Below, piece by piece: positions 1 to 6,114 of a stretch of 9,111 bases of DNA. The stretch is taken from contig JAUQOX010000107.1 in the NCBI GenBank assembly GCA_030550695.1, positions 1-9,111 on the forward strand, given 5' to 3'. A model generated the notes under the pieces. That model ran no database searches, was not told the origin of the DNA, and saw only the letters and a list, made by a program, of their open reading frames with translations. This stretch comes from Gemmatimonadota bacterium (GTDB lineage: Bacteria > Gemmatimonadota > Gemmatimonadetes > Longimicrobiales > Gaopeijiaceae). How positions within the stretch are numbered: position 1 is the first letter of the stretch; the number at the start of each line of letters is the position of its first letter. Made by a program: the position numbers and the translations under genes.

Positions 1-665
1 CGCTCCAGCTTCTCATCCAAAAGGCTCAAGATTCCCCACGAACCTCCCAGGATCCGCTCCAGGCGACGGGCGTGAGCTGCCCGTTCCTGGGCCACGGACC
101 GCTGTTCCCATTGGGCCTGCATCAGCTTCCCCAGGAGCATGGTGGCCAGAGGGTAGAGGAGCAGCACCGGGCCGCTGATGACCCGGAGGGTGGCCAGGGC
201 CGTTTCCCTGGGCATGGCCAGCATCCAGCCCAGCATGACCAGGTGCACTCCAAGGCCCAGGAGGAACAGGTCGACCCATCCTCTGCGACCGGGGAAGCGG
301 TGGCGCCAAAGGAGCCCCAAGGCGGCCGAACTGACGATGACGCCCACCCCGGTGACGGTCCCCACGCCCCCCAACCAAAGGCGGTAGGCCGCGGTGAAGG
401 CCACGGCCACCGCCGAGGGGAGGGTACCGAAGAAGAGTCCCGAGAGGGCCAGGAGCACCGAACGGGTATCGAAGATGAGGCCCGGCTCAAGCTCCCAGGC
501 GGTGACCATGAGGAGGATGCCCAAGATCCCCAGCAGCCCTCCCACTCCCAGCCGAACAGGGAGACGCAAACTGGAAATCCGAAGGGGGAGGAGGGAGTAG
601 AAGATTCCGAAGAGCAACAGAAGGCTGGCATTGCCCAGCATTCCCCGGAGGGCCTCAAGGCTCAT
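1..665 (-). CDS. 5TMR-LYT membrane sensor protein, N-terminal part (runs off left edge)
   Basis: The 221 visible residues form the input half of a membrane signalling protein. Hydrophobic segments lie at about residues 10-28, 39-57, 68-92, 100-120, 131-151 and 162-179. The segment around residues 61-100 (PGLIFDTRSV, then LSGLFFGTLPSAVAVAF, then YRLWLGG) is the hallmark of the 5TM receptor domain of LytS/YhcK-type sensors. After the last membrane segment, residues 180-221 are a charged, coiled-coil-like helix rich in Glu, Arg and Ala, which would lead into a cytoplasmic output domain (PAS, histidine kinase, GGDEF or HD-GYP). That part is outside the window, so the output is unknown. The ATG at 665-663 is chosen because GGAGGA sits 7 bases upstream and the protein becomes membrane-like at once. 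The neighbouring dioxygenase gene is on the same strand 226 bp upstream, too far to assume one operon. Confidence 0.82.
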   Translation of the reverse strand, partial: MSLEALRGMLGNASLLLLFGIFYSLLPLRISSLRLPVRLGVGGLLGILGILLMVTAWELEPGLIFDTRSVLLALSGLFFGTLPSAVAVAFTAAYRLWLGGVGTVTGVGVIVSSAALGLLWRHRFPGRRGWVDLFLLGLGVHLVMLGWMLAMPRETALATLRVISGPVLLLYPLATMLLGKLMQAQWEQRSVAQERAAHARRLERILGGSWGILSLLDEKLE

Positions 666-871
666 GGACGCTTCCTCCACCGCAAGGGGTCGGGAGCGTG
701 CCCTGCGGCCAGGTCACGGCCAGGGCCGGACCGAGGGGGGATGGAAGCGGGCTGAAGGCTCGGCGCGGGCTTTCCCTGGGCCGACGGGCGTTCGCCGCAT
801 CCCACGGGAGTCTTTCCGGGGCAATGCGGAGCCCTCCCATCCGCCCCCGTCGCACGCCCCATGAATGAGTA

Positions 872-886
872 TCGGGCCAAACCCGA
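872..886 (-). terminator. weak hairpin just after the dioxygenase gene
   Basis: TCGGG and CCCGA pair across a 5-base loop, and one further G-T pair can extend the stem. It lies 5 bases beyond the dioxygenase stop codon on the same strand. Only a poor T stretch follows (ACTCATTCATG), so it may end that transcript only weakly. Confidence 0.3.
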
Positions 887-891
887 CGGGA

Positions 892-1938
892 CTAGAGGGG
901 ATCCCTGGTCCCGGCCTCCCGGAACACCAGCTCCAGGGCCAGTCCGTCGGGGGCCGTAAGGGAGAGCCTCGGGCCGGAGGGGTGGGACGGAGCCGAGGCG
1001 GCGGGGAGTCCCAGGCTTTCCAGGTGGGTCCGCCAGGACGAGAACGCGGCCTCGTGGCCCCCCTGGAAGGCCACGGATCGGGCCTGACCGAACCCTGGCC
1101 GGGCCCTCTGGGGGGAGCCCGGCCAGCCGAAGAGGGTCAGGCAGCTGGCTGGGGCCACCTCCTGTCCGTCGTAGCTGGCCCAGAAGTAATGAAGGGTGCG
1201 GCCGTCGTCCTGATTGAGGGTTTTCTTCACCAGGCGAAGGCCCAGGGCACGCTCCAAGAACGCCCCCATACCCTCCAGGTCGTCGGTGATGCCGGTGATG
1301 TGGTGGATCCCCTCGAGGGTCATGTCCGGCGTGATTTCGGGGACCGGTTCCGGATGGATCCGGGCCCGGATGGCGGCCTCGTCCCTCCCGCCGGGGAGCC
1401 TTCGGGGGTCGGGCTGGATGAGGCGTCGGCCCAGGGCGTCCGCCGGCTCGTCCACGGCATAGCCGGGTCCCCGGGTGGCCAGCTCCAGGATCTGCCCATC
1501 GGGGTCCCTGAAGTAGATGCTGTGGAAATAGCCCCGGTCGTAGGGGCCCGACACCGGGATCCCCAAGTCCCGCAGACGCCGCTTCCACTTGAGCTGGCTC
1601 GGCCCGTCCGCCACCCCCAAGGCCAGGTGGTGCACGCCTCCGACCCCGAAGAAGCCCCGGGGGGCGCCCCTCTGCTCCAGGACCTCGATCAGGGTACCGG
1701 GGCGGCCTCCCTCCTGGCCGAAGACCATCCGATACGAAGTTTCTCCGCCATCCACCGTTTCCTCGTGCAAGAGCTCGAGACCCAAGACACCGCCGTAGAA
1801 GGCCAGGGCACCCTTGGCGTCGGCCGTGACCAGGGTGATGTGGTGGAACCCCGGCGTGGAAGGCGGAGGAGGAACGTCCGGCGACGGGGTGACCGTCTGG
1901 CCGGCGGGGGAGCCGGGGGTAGGACGAAGGGCAGTCAT
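892..1938 (-). CDS. VOC-family ring-cleaving dioxygenase (MhqO/glyoxalase-like), two modules
   Basis: This 348-residue protein has two vicinal-oxygen-chelate (glyoxalase/extradiol dioxygenase) modules, at about residues 29-165 and 207-345. Module 1 has the full metal set expected for the fold: FHHITL (H32/H33), GVHHLAL (H103/H104) and ILELAT (E152). IYFRDPDG and ATRGPGYAVDE are typical of the MhqO-type ring-cleaving dioxygenases, which open catechol or hydroquinone rings using Fe(II) in the cytoplasm. Module 2 keeps GIHHITGI (H212/H213), GLRLVKKTLN and LALELV (E336), but RS replaces the middle His pair (QARSVAF). A Pro-rich tail (residues 6-29) precedes module 1. The ATG at 1938 is preferred over an in-frame TTG at 1989 because AGGAGA lies about 10 bases upstream of it and the added 17 residues resemble no domain. 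The substrate is unknown; a quinone-detoxification role is inferred from the family. Confidence 0.85.
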   Translation of the reverse strand: MTALRPTPGSPAGQTVTPSPDVPPPPSTPGFHHITLVTADAKGALAFYGGVLGLELLHEETVDGGETSYRMVFGQEGGRPGTLIEVLEQRGAPRGFFGVGGVHHLALGVADGPSQLKWKRRLRDLGIPVSGPYDRGYFHSIYFRDPDGQILELATRGPGYAVDEPADALGRRLIQPDPRRLPGGRDEAAIRARIHPEPVPEITPDMTLEGIHHITGITDDLEGMGAFLERALGLRLVKKTLNQDDGRTLHYFWASYDGQEVAPASCLTLFGWPGSPQRARPGFGQARSVAFQGGHEAAFSSWRTHLESLGLPAASAPSHPSGPRLSLTAPDGLALELVFREAGTRDPL

Positions 1939-2294
1939 GGGTCGTGGTCTCCTGTTGAAGGGGCGCGGTAGGAAGGGGTAACGCTTCAAGCTTGAACCAA
2001 CAACTCCTCGTTACCCCCCTTCCACGGAGGAGGTCCCAGGGGTGGACCCACCCCGGCGCAGGTCCGCCCGCCGCGGGCGCCTTGGCTGGCCCGGAGGTTC
2101 TTCGCCCCCCGGCCGCGCGTTCCAGCCCTATGCCGAGCTCGCCCCCTCCCCGGGCCTGGCGGGCGGCGCTCCGCCGGAGGCATACTTTCCGGTGTCTTGA
2201 GGGTTGCGGGGAACGGCAGGCGGCAGGGGACGTATCCCCCTGGAGCCGCCGTGCCCATCGCCGGGACCATTCCCTTTTGGAGCAGGAGAAACCC
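1939..2294. other. divergent intergenic region between dioxygenase and redoxin genes
   Basis: These 356 bp separate two divergent genes and must hold both promoters. They contain the 12-bp palindrome annotated separately, a GGGGTG/CACCCC stem with a 4-base loop at 2039-2054, and a self-complementary CGCCCGCCGCGGGCG at 2065-2079. I see no clear consensus promoter facing the redoxin gene and no convincing small gene. The open frame running upstream of the redoxin start from 1992 has no family similarity and is ignored. Confidence 0.5.
1985..1996. promoter_or_regulatory. perfect palindrome TTCAAGCTTGAA, candidate operator
   Basis: TTCAAGCTTGAA is a perfect 12-bp inverted repeat, 47 bp upstream of the dioxygenase start codon. 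On the minus strand it falls in the spacer of a possible weak promoter: TTGTTG, then 17 bases, then TACCCC. MarR-family regulators such as MhqR control related dioxygenase genes by binding short palindromes over the promoter, so an operator is plausible. No regulator gene is in the window, and one short palindrome is weak proof. Confidence 0.35.
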
Positions 2295-2879
2295 ATGGTT
2301 GCCACCCCTTCCACCATGCCCCCCCTGGGGATGCAGGCCCCCCCCTTCTCCCTTCCGGACCCCCACGGGAAGGTCTGGAGCCTGGAGGATTTCGCCGAAG
2401 CCCCGGCCCTGCTGGTCATGTTCCTCTGTTATCACTGCCCCTTCGTGGCCCACATCCGGAAGGGTTTGGCGGAGTTTGCCCGGGAGTATCAAGGCAAAGG
2501 CCTCGCCGTGGTGGCCATCACCTCCAACGACACGGACCGATACCCCCAAGACGGTCCCCAGGGGATGCTCAAGGAGATCCAGGAGGCAGGGTACACCTTC
2601 CCCTACCTCTTCGACGAAAGCCAGGAGGTGGCGAAGGCCTACCGGGCGGCCTGCACCCCCGATTTCTTCCTGTTCGACAAGGACCGGAAGCTGGTCTATC
2701 GAGGCCAGTTCGACGACAGCCGCCCCGGCAACGGCATTCCCGTCACGGGCCGGGACCTCCGGGCGGCAGCCGACGCCGTCCTGGGGGGACGTCCGATCCC
2801 CGAGCCCCAGCGTCCCTCCATCGGTTGCAACATCAAATGGAAGCCGGGGAACGAGCCGGAGTATTTCGGCGGGCGGTGA
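2295..2879 (+). CDS. thioredoxin-fold PRX_like1 redoxin
   Basis: This 194-residue cytoplasmic protein has the AhpC/TSA-type thioredoxin fold of the PRX_like1 group. The sequence shows an APPFSLPD opening (residues 15-22), then MFLCYHCPFV with the CxxC pair C45/C48 at the usual active-site position. Further family marks are AITSNDTDRYPQD (74-86), FPYLFDESQEVAKAY (102-116), CTPDFFLFD (120-128), LVYRGQFDDSRP (133-144) and a PSIGCNIKWK tail (174-183). C120 and C178 are further conserved-looking cysteines. It probably acts as a thiol-disulfide or peroxide reductase, but the substrate of this group is not settled. The ATG at 2295 is chosen because AGGAG lies 6 bases before it and the family similarity begins there, with no signal peptide. 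It is transcribed away from the ring-cleaving dioxygenase gene, which suggests shared oxidative or electrophile-stress control. Confidence 0.88.
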   Translation: MVATPSTMPPLGMQAPPFSLPDPHGKVWSLEDFAEAPALLVMFLCYHCPFVAHIRKGLAEFAREYQGKGLAVVAITSNDTDRYPQDGPQGMLKEIQEAGYTFPYLFDESQEVAKAYRAACTPDFFLFDKDRKLVYRGQFDDSRPGNGIPVTGRDLRAAADAVLGGRPIPEPQRPSIGCNIKWKPGNEPEYFGGR

Positions 2880-2884
2880 AGGGG

Positions 2885-2906
2885 GGCCGGTGCCCTGGCA
2901 CCGGCC
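2885..2906 (+). terminator. GC hairpin after the redoxin gene
   Basis: GGCCGGTGCC and GGCACCGGCC are perfect complements separated by CT, giving about 9 bp with a 4-base loop in practice. The stem begins 5 bases after the redoxin stop codon. There is no T tract behind it, so it may act as an mRNA 3'-end stabiliser or a factor-assisted terminator. Confidence 0.5.
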
Positions 2907-2930
2907 GGGCTCCTGGGGCCTTCGACGGCT

Positions 2931-2950
2931 AGGGGGGCTTCGGCTCCCCT
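2931..2950 (+). terminator. C(UUCG)G tetraloop hairpin
   Basis: AGGGGGGC pairs with GCTCCCCT (one G-T pair) around a TTCG tetraloop closed by C-G, which is an exceptionally stable RNA loop. It follows the first hairpin by 24 bases, so the two probably work together at the 3' end of the redoxin transcript. No clear T tract follows. Confidence 0.45.
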
Positions 2951-3062
2951 TGCGGGTGCCTTCCGCCGCGTCCATGCCGAAGTTCAGGCCCACGTGCGGG
3001 CGCCGGCTCAAAGGGCTCAGGGCCGCCAGTCCAAACGATGTGGGCCCCGGGGGGAAGAAACA

Positions 3063-3094
3063 GAACGCCGCCGGAACGGTCTCCGGCGGCGTTC
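3063..3094 (-). terminator. perfect 13-bp hairpin, best read as minus-strand terminator
   Basis: GAACGCCGCCGGA and TCCGGCGGCGTTC form a perfect 13-bp stem with a 6-base loop. On the minus strand the stem is followed by TTCTGTTTCTTCC (8 T in the first 11 bases), a good intrinsic-terminator tail. On the plus strand it is followed by the weaker CTTCCGTCCGTCC, so it may work in both directions. No large minus-strand gene ends here; only the mini-ORF at 3174-3224 would use it. Confidence 0.55.
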
Positions 3095-3173
3095 CTTCCG
3101 TCCGTCCGAGCCCGGCGCGACCTCCGGGCCGGCGCGAACCTCGGGATCGTGTGGTTCGGCTTCGGGGCCGTCC

Positions 3174-3224
3174 TCAGCGATCGCTTGCCCGTGCCGGGCT
3201 GGACTGGATACTCGGGCTAGACAA
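3174..3224 (-). CDS. possible 16-residue mini-ORF behind a near-perfect SD
   Basis: AAAGGAGG on the minus strand is followed after 6 bases by TTG, then 15 further codons and TGA. The peptide would be MSSPSIQSSPARASDR, and I do not recognise it. A terminator-like hairpin lies 80 bases beyond the stop codon, so SD, start, stop and terminator are all in order. A weak promoter (TTGCTT, 17 bases, TAGCTT) can be read at 3381-3353 on the same strand. Nothing downstream on this strand could be controlled by a leader peptide. It is equally possible that the SD is a relic or mimic and that the ORF is chance. Confidence 0.2.
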   Translation of the reverse strand: MSSPSIQSSPARASDR

Positions 3225-3239
3225 GGATCACCTCCTTTC
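3225..3239. other. 16S rRNA 3'-tail-like sequence / extended SD on the minus strand
   Basis: The plus strand reads GGATCACCTCCTTTC, identical to the common bacterial 16S rRNA 3' end including the anti-SD core. The minus strand therefore reads as a maximally extended Shine-Dalgarno sequence. The preceding bases (CGGGCTAGACAA) do not match the conserved 16S sequence, which should read close to GTGCGGCT, so this is not the end of an intact rRNA gene. It may be an SD for the mini-ORF, a small rRNA-derived remnant, or an anti-SD mimic in a plus-strand RNA. Confidence 0.45.
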
Positions 3240-3328
3240 CTGAGGGGAACATCGGGCGGGACACCGGCGGGCTGCAGACACCCGCAGTCCGGAAGACCGG
3301 GCCCCCTGGACCCCCTTCTTCCGGCCCA

Positions 3329-3346
3329 GGCCGAACCGCTTCGGCC
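3329..3346. repeat. 7-bp perfect inverted repeat
   Basis: GGCCGAA and TTCGGCC pair perfectly around CCGC. No T tract follows on either strand. On the minus strand it would lie in the leader ahead of the SD-like sequence; on the plus strand it lies about 110 bases before the candidate promoter. Confidence 0.4.
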
Positions 3347-3453
3347 AGCAAGAAGCTAAAGCGTCCTGGGCATCAAAGCAAGAAAAAATTTTGTACCGGA
3401 AAGCAATCGCCCCGCCCCGCTTCCTCGGGGTCTGGCCGGTGGGCCAGGGTGCC

Positions 3454-3482
3454 TTGTGGGGGCAGGGAAGAAGGCCTATCCT
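3454..3482 (+). promoter_or_regulatory. sigma70-like promoter for the kinase-like gene
   Basis: TTGTGG (3454-3459) and TATCCT (3477-3482) are separated by exactly 17 bases. The predicted start near 3489 gives a leader of about 50 bases ending in GGGAG, 10 bases before the ATG at 3540. The -35 matches the consensus in three positions and the -10 in four, so this is a moderate call. Confidence 0.4.
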
Positions 3483-3539
3483 CTGTTCCGACAAACCGAT
3501 GTTCGTTGACCTGTCCTTCCCGCCTGGGAGAAAAGCGCT

Positions 3540-4907
3540 ATGCCCATCGTCACCATTTCCAGGGGAACGTTGAGCGGGGGAGCACGGCTGGCCGAAAGCC
3601 TGGGCAGTCGGCTGGGCCTGAAGGTGATCAGCCGAGAGGTGGTGGTGGAAGCCGCCAAGACCTACGGTGTATCGGAGGAGGATATCCGCAAGAGCTTGGA
3701 GACTCCCCCTGGGTTCTGGGACACCTTTGCCCGGAGGCGGCAACAGTACATCTTGGCTGTCCAGGCCACGTTGGCGGAGATGGTGGCCCAAGACAACGTG
3801 GTCTATCACGGCATCGCCGGGCAGTTGCTGCTACGGGAGCTTCCCAACGTGCTGAGGATCCGCCTCATCGCTCCTCTGGAGCAGAGGATCCGGAATGCCA
3901 TGATGCAGCACAATATTTCCCGAGAAGAAGCTGTGCGCCTCATACGCAAAGCCGACGAGGATCGGGCGGCCTGGTGTCGGAAGGTCTATGACGTGGACGT
4001 GACGGACCCCTCGCTCTACGACCTGGTTCTGAACCTTGGCACCATGAGCCTCGAGACGGCCACCGAAATGGTGGCGGATCTGCTAGGGCGGAAGGAGTAC
4101 CGTGCCACCCCGGAGACCCAACACCGCCTCAAAGACTTTGCTCTGGTTACGCGGGTGAGGGCTGAACTGGCCCTAAGGTCGGACTTCCCCGAAGCGGCTG
4201 GGCATGTGACGGTGAACGAAGGTGTCGTCTATCTCGACCTTCCCGCCTCCTTGCAGAGCCGCAGGGGGAGCTTGGCCCAGTTCCTGGCGCGCATTCCCGG
4301 GGTGGAAAGGATCGAAGGGCTGGGTGGAGAGCAGGGGGCGGTGGCGGAAGAGGCGCGCCGGTGGAAGACGGCGGCGGATCTCATGGTCCCCATTGAAGGG
4401 TATCCGCATGTTCCCGATAGCCTCCCCATCCGTGAAGCCCTTCTGGCTCTGGGGGCTTCCTCGGTCGTTTCCGCCCATGGGCATCTGGTCCAGCCCCGCT
4501 ATCTGTTGGTGTTGGACGAAACTCAGCGGCTGGTGGGAGTGGTGAACCGGAGGAGCCTGTTGCGGGGTCTGATTCCGCAATATGCGTCGTTGCAACAGGC
4601 CCACCACGCGACGCGGGCTCTTCCTTTCACGGAACTCCTCTCCACGTCGGAACTGCTCTGGAGTAGCCTCTTCAGCCCGGCTGCCGTTGCGGCTTCGACC
4701 CGCCCCGTGGGGACCGTCATGCAGCCTATCCGCGCCACGGCGGCGCACGACGACACGGTGGATACCGTGGTGAGCACCATGCTGGAGCAGGATGTGGATC
4801 TCCTGCCCGTTACGCAGGGTGCCAAGACGGTGGGTGTGGTCATGATGACCGACGTCTTCGACAACGTGGCGGAATACGTGTTGGAGAAGAGTGCCAAGGC
4901 GCGCTGA
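3540..4907 (+). CDS. cytidylate kinase-like protein fused to BON-like and CBS domains
   Basis: The 455-residue protein has three parts. Residues 1-185 match the cytidylate kinase-like family: MPIVTISRG, a P-loop-like GTLSGG (9-14), KVISREVVVEAAKTYGVSEE (28-47), NVVYHGIAGQLLL (86-98), IRLIAPLEQRI (107-117), and an R136-K137-x-D-E-D-R segment followed by a DPSLYDLVLN strand (156-165). These suggest phosphoryl transfer, but the substrate is unknown. Residues about 200-262 look like a BON domain (TVNEGVVYLDLPASL, then IPGVERIEG). Residues about 278-447 form a CBS pair (MVPIEGYPHVPDSLPIREALLALG, LLVLDETQRLVGVVNRRSLL, then VGTVMQPIRATAAHDDTVDTVVSTMLEQDVDLLPV), a likely adenine-nucleotide sensor. 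It is probably cytosolic. The exporter gene 131 bp downstream on the same strand suggests that it regulates or supplies that transporter. The domain calls are firm; the role is inference. Confidence 0.85.
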   Translation: MPIVTISRGTLSGGARLAESLGSRLGLKVISREVVVEAAKTYGVSEEDIRKSLETPPGFWDTFARRRQQYILAVQATLAEMVAQDNVVYHGIAGQLLLRELPNVLRIRLIAPLEQRIRNAMMQHNISREEAVRLIRKADEDRAAWCRKVYDVDVTDPSLYDLVLNLGTMSLETATEMVADLLGRKEYRATPETQHRLKDFALVTRVRAELALRSDFPEAAGHVTVNEGVVYLDLPASLQSRRGSLAQFLARIPGVERIEGLGGEQGAVAEEARRWKTAADLMVPIEGYPHVPDSLPIREALLALGASSVVSAHGHLVQPRYLLVLDETQRLVGVVNRRSLLRGLIPQYASLQQAHHATRALPFTELLSTSELLWSSLFSPAAVAASTRPVGTVMQPIRATAAHDDTVDTVVSTMLEQDVDLLPVTQGAKTVGVVMMTDVFDNVAEYVLEKSAKAR

Positions 4908-5038
4908 GGAGCAGAGGCTGTTGTCCAACACCGCCCCACGGCCGCCGGCTTTGGAGCTGCCAGGGGGGACGCCCACGGAAGGTACCACGGTGTTCCATAA
5001 GACCTCCGGACGATTGCCCCCATCGCGGAAGTCGGGGA

Positions 5039-6013
5039 ATGCCCTCTGAGGAAGCGCCCGTGTTCTTCGCAACCTCCGGAATCCAGGTCGATCCTTGGAT
5101 TCCCCCCCTGGTAGCTTTGGCGATCTCGTTCTTCACCTCCATGGGAGGCGTGTCCGGGGCCTTTCTCCTCCTGCCGTTCCAGGTCTCCGTTCTTGGCTAC
5201 ACGGCTCCCTCGGTGAGCGCCACCAACCAACTCTTCAACGTGGTGGCCATCCCCAGCGGGGTGTACCGGTATTGGCGGGAAGGGCGCATGGTGTGGCCCT
5301 TGACAGCCCTGGTGGTGGCGGGAACTCTGCCGGGAGTGTTTGCCGGCGCCTGGGTCAGGATCCGCTGGCTTCCCGACCCGAAAAATTTCAAGCTCTTCGC
5401 AGCAGGGGTCTTGGCCTACATCGGGGGGCGGATGGTGGTGGATCTCGTGCGGGGGAGGGGCGGAGCCGGGGGTGGAGGGGGTGGGGGGAGGGGAGGGCCC
5501 TGGGAGGGCGAGGGGAAGACGGCCCGGCCCAAGCCGTCCTGCGGTGCCGGCGGGGCCTCGACGCGGATCGCATCCTTCGACCGGCGGCGGTTGGTCTATG
5601 TCTTCCAAGGCTCGACGTACGGCGTGTCGGTGCCCGCCGTTTTCCTGTTGAGTCTTGTGGTGGGAATGGTGGGGGGAATCTACGGGATCGGCGGGGGGGC
5701 CATCATGGCCCCCTTTTTCGTGTCGGTCTTCGGCCTGCCTGTCCACACGGTGGCCGGGGCGGCCCTCATGGGCACCTTCGTGACCTCCCTGGCCGGGGTG
5801 GCGTTCTACGAGGTGCTGGCCGTGTTCCATCCTGAGCAGTCGGTGGCTCCCGACTGGTGGTTGGGCCTCCTCTTCGGGTTGGGGGGGATGGTGGGGATGT
5901 ATCTCGGGGCCCGGACCCAGAAACATGTGCCTGCACGGGCCATCAAGGCCCTCCTGGCGGGCGTGCTGGCCTTTACGGCCGTCCGGTACGTCCTGGAGTT
6001 CTTCGGGGCGTAA
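5039..6013 (+). CDS. TauE/SafE-family anion (sulfite/sulfonate-type) exporter
   Basis: This 324-residue inner-membrane protein has the two-repeat TauE/SafE (formerly DUF81) layout. The repeat marks are SMGGVSGAFLLLPF (34-47) and YGIGGGAIMAPFF (215-227), each in a hydrophobic stretch, with N62-Q64 and GTLPGVFAGAW (95-105) in the first half and AGAALMGTFVTSLAG (239-253) in the second. Membrane segments lie near 21-50, 60-73, 86-106, 117-136, 196-230, 235-260, 273-291 and 303-320. Between the halves is an insert (about 137-185) with a run of seven glycines and basic residues, probably a cytoplasmic loop. Family members move sulfite, sulfoacetate or other small anions; the substrate here cannot be read. 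The ATG at 5039 has only a weak GGGGA ahead, but starting there keeps the full first helix. It is likely co-transcribed with the CBS protein upstream. Confidence 0.85.
   Translation: MPSEEAPVFFATSGIQVDPWIPPLVALAISFFTSMGGVSGAFLLLPFQVSVLGYTAPSVSATNQLFNVVAIPSGVYRYWREGRMVWPLTALVVAGTLPGVFAGAWVRIRWLPDPKNFKLFAAGVLAYIGGRMVVDLVRGRGGAGGGGGGGRGGPWEGEGKTARPKPSCGAGGASTRIASFDRRRLVYVFQGSTYGVSVPAVFLLSLVVGMVGGIYGIGGGAIMAPFFVSVFGLPVHTVAGAALMGTFVTSLAGVAFYEVLAVFHPEQSVAPDWWLGLLFGLGGMVGMYLGARTQKHVPARAIKALLAGVLAFTAVRYVLEFFGA
5451..5515 (+). repeat. G-run cluster inside the exporter gene
   Basis: Ten separate runs of three to six G occur within 65 bases on the coding strand, including GGGGG, GGGGGG and GGGG, with mostly 1- to 7-base gaps. 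This satisfies a G-quadruplex pattern in both DNA and mRNA. It encodes the glycine-rich central loop of the exporter, so it is tolerated by the protein and may be length-variable. Confidence 0.75.
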
Positions 6014-6024
6014 GAGGCGGCTTT

Positions 6025-6038
6025 CCCCCTCCAGGGGG
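6025..6038. terminator. weak hairpin between convergent genes
   Basis: CCCCC and GGGGG pair around TCCA, 12 bases after the exporter stop codon and 77 bases beyond the stop of the convergent ATPase gene. A competing CCTCC/GGAGG pairing exists. No T tract is evident on the plus side, and the call is mostly positional. Confidence 0.3.
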
Positions 6039-6114
6039 GGGAGGCGGCGCGGGGGCGGTGGAGCGTGTCGTGCCGCAGTCGGGGATCGGTCCCTAAGCCC
6101 AGGACCTTCGCCGG

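Larger units (their letters stand above)
2880..3539. other. long structured intergenic region
   Basis: The 660 bp between the redoxin and kinase-like genes hold no ORF with recognisable similarity, and no tRNA, tmRNA, SRP RNA or RNase P signature that I can find. The region carries four compact hairpins (2885-2906, 2931-2950, 3063-3094, 3329-3346). It also has a degenerate direct repeat around GGCGCGA (3114 and 3131), a strong minus-strand SD-like sequence, and an isolated AT-rich patch, AAAAAATTTT (3383-3392). The right end holds a likely promoter for the downstream gene. Confidence 0.5.

Noticed and set aside
72..755. Plus-strand open frame of 227 codons at the left end
   Set aside because: The opposite strand encodes a membrane domain with recognisable 5TMR-LYT motifs; this frame is highly charged and featureless.
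662..2419. Long minus-strand open frame of 585 codons
   Set aside because: It runs across the dioxygenase gene in another frame and into the redoxin gene, has no domain signal and is rich in Pro, Arg and Gly. It is a shadow produced by high GC.
3038..3220. 60-codon plus-strand ORF with a hydrophobic patch
   Set aside because: It has no Shine-Dalgarno sequence, contains the perfect 13-bp hairpin, and shows no family similarity.
2880..3539. tRNA, tmRNA, SRP RNA, RNase P RNA or c-di-GMP riboswitch in the long gap
   Set aside because: None of the conserved cores of these RNAs could be found on either strand.
4523..5926. Minus-strand open frame of 467 codons
   Set aside because: It spans two well-supported plus-strand genes and their gap, with His- and Pro-rich low-complexity sequence and no family match.
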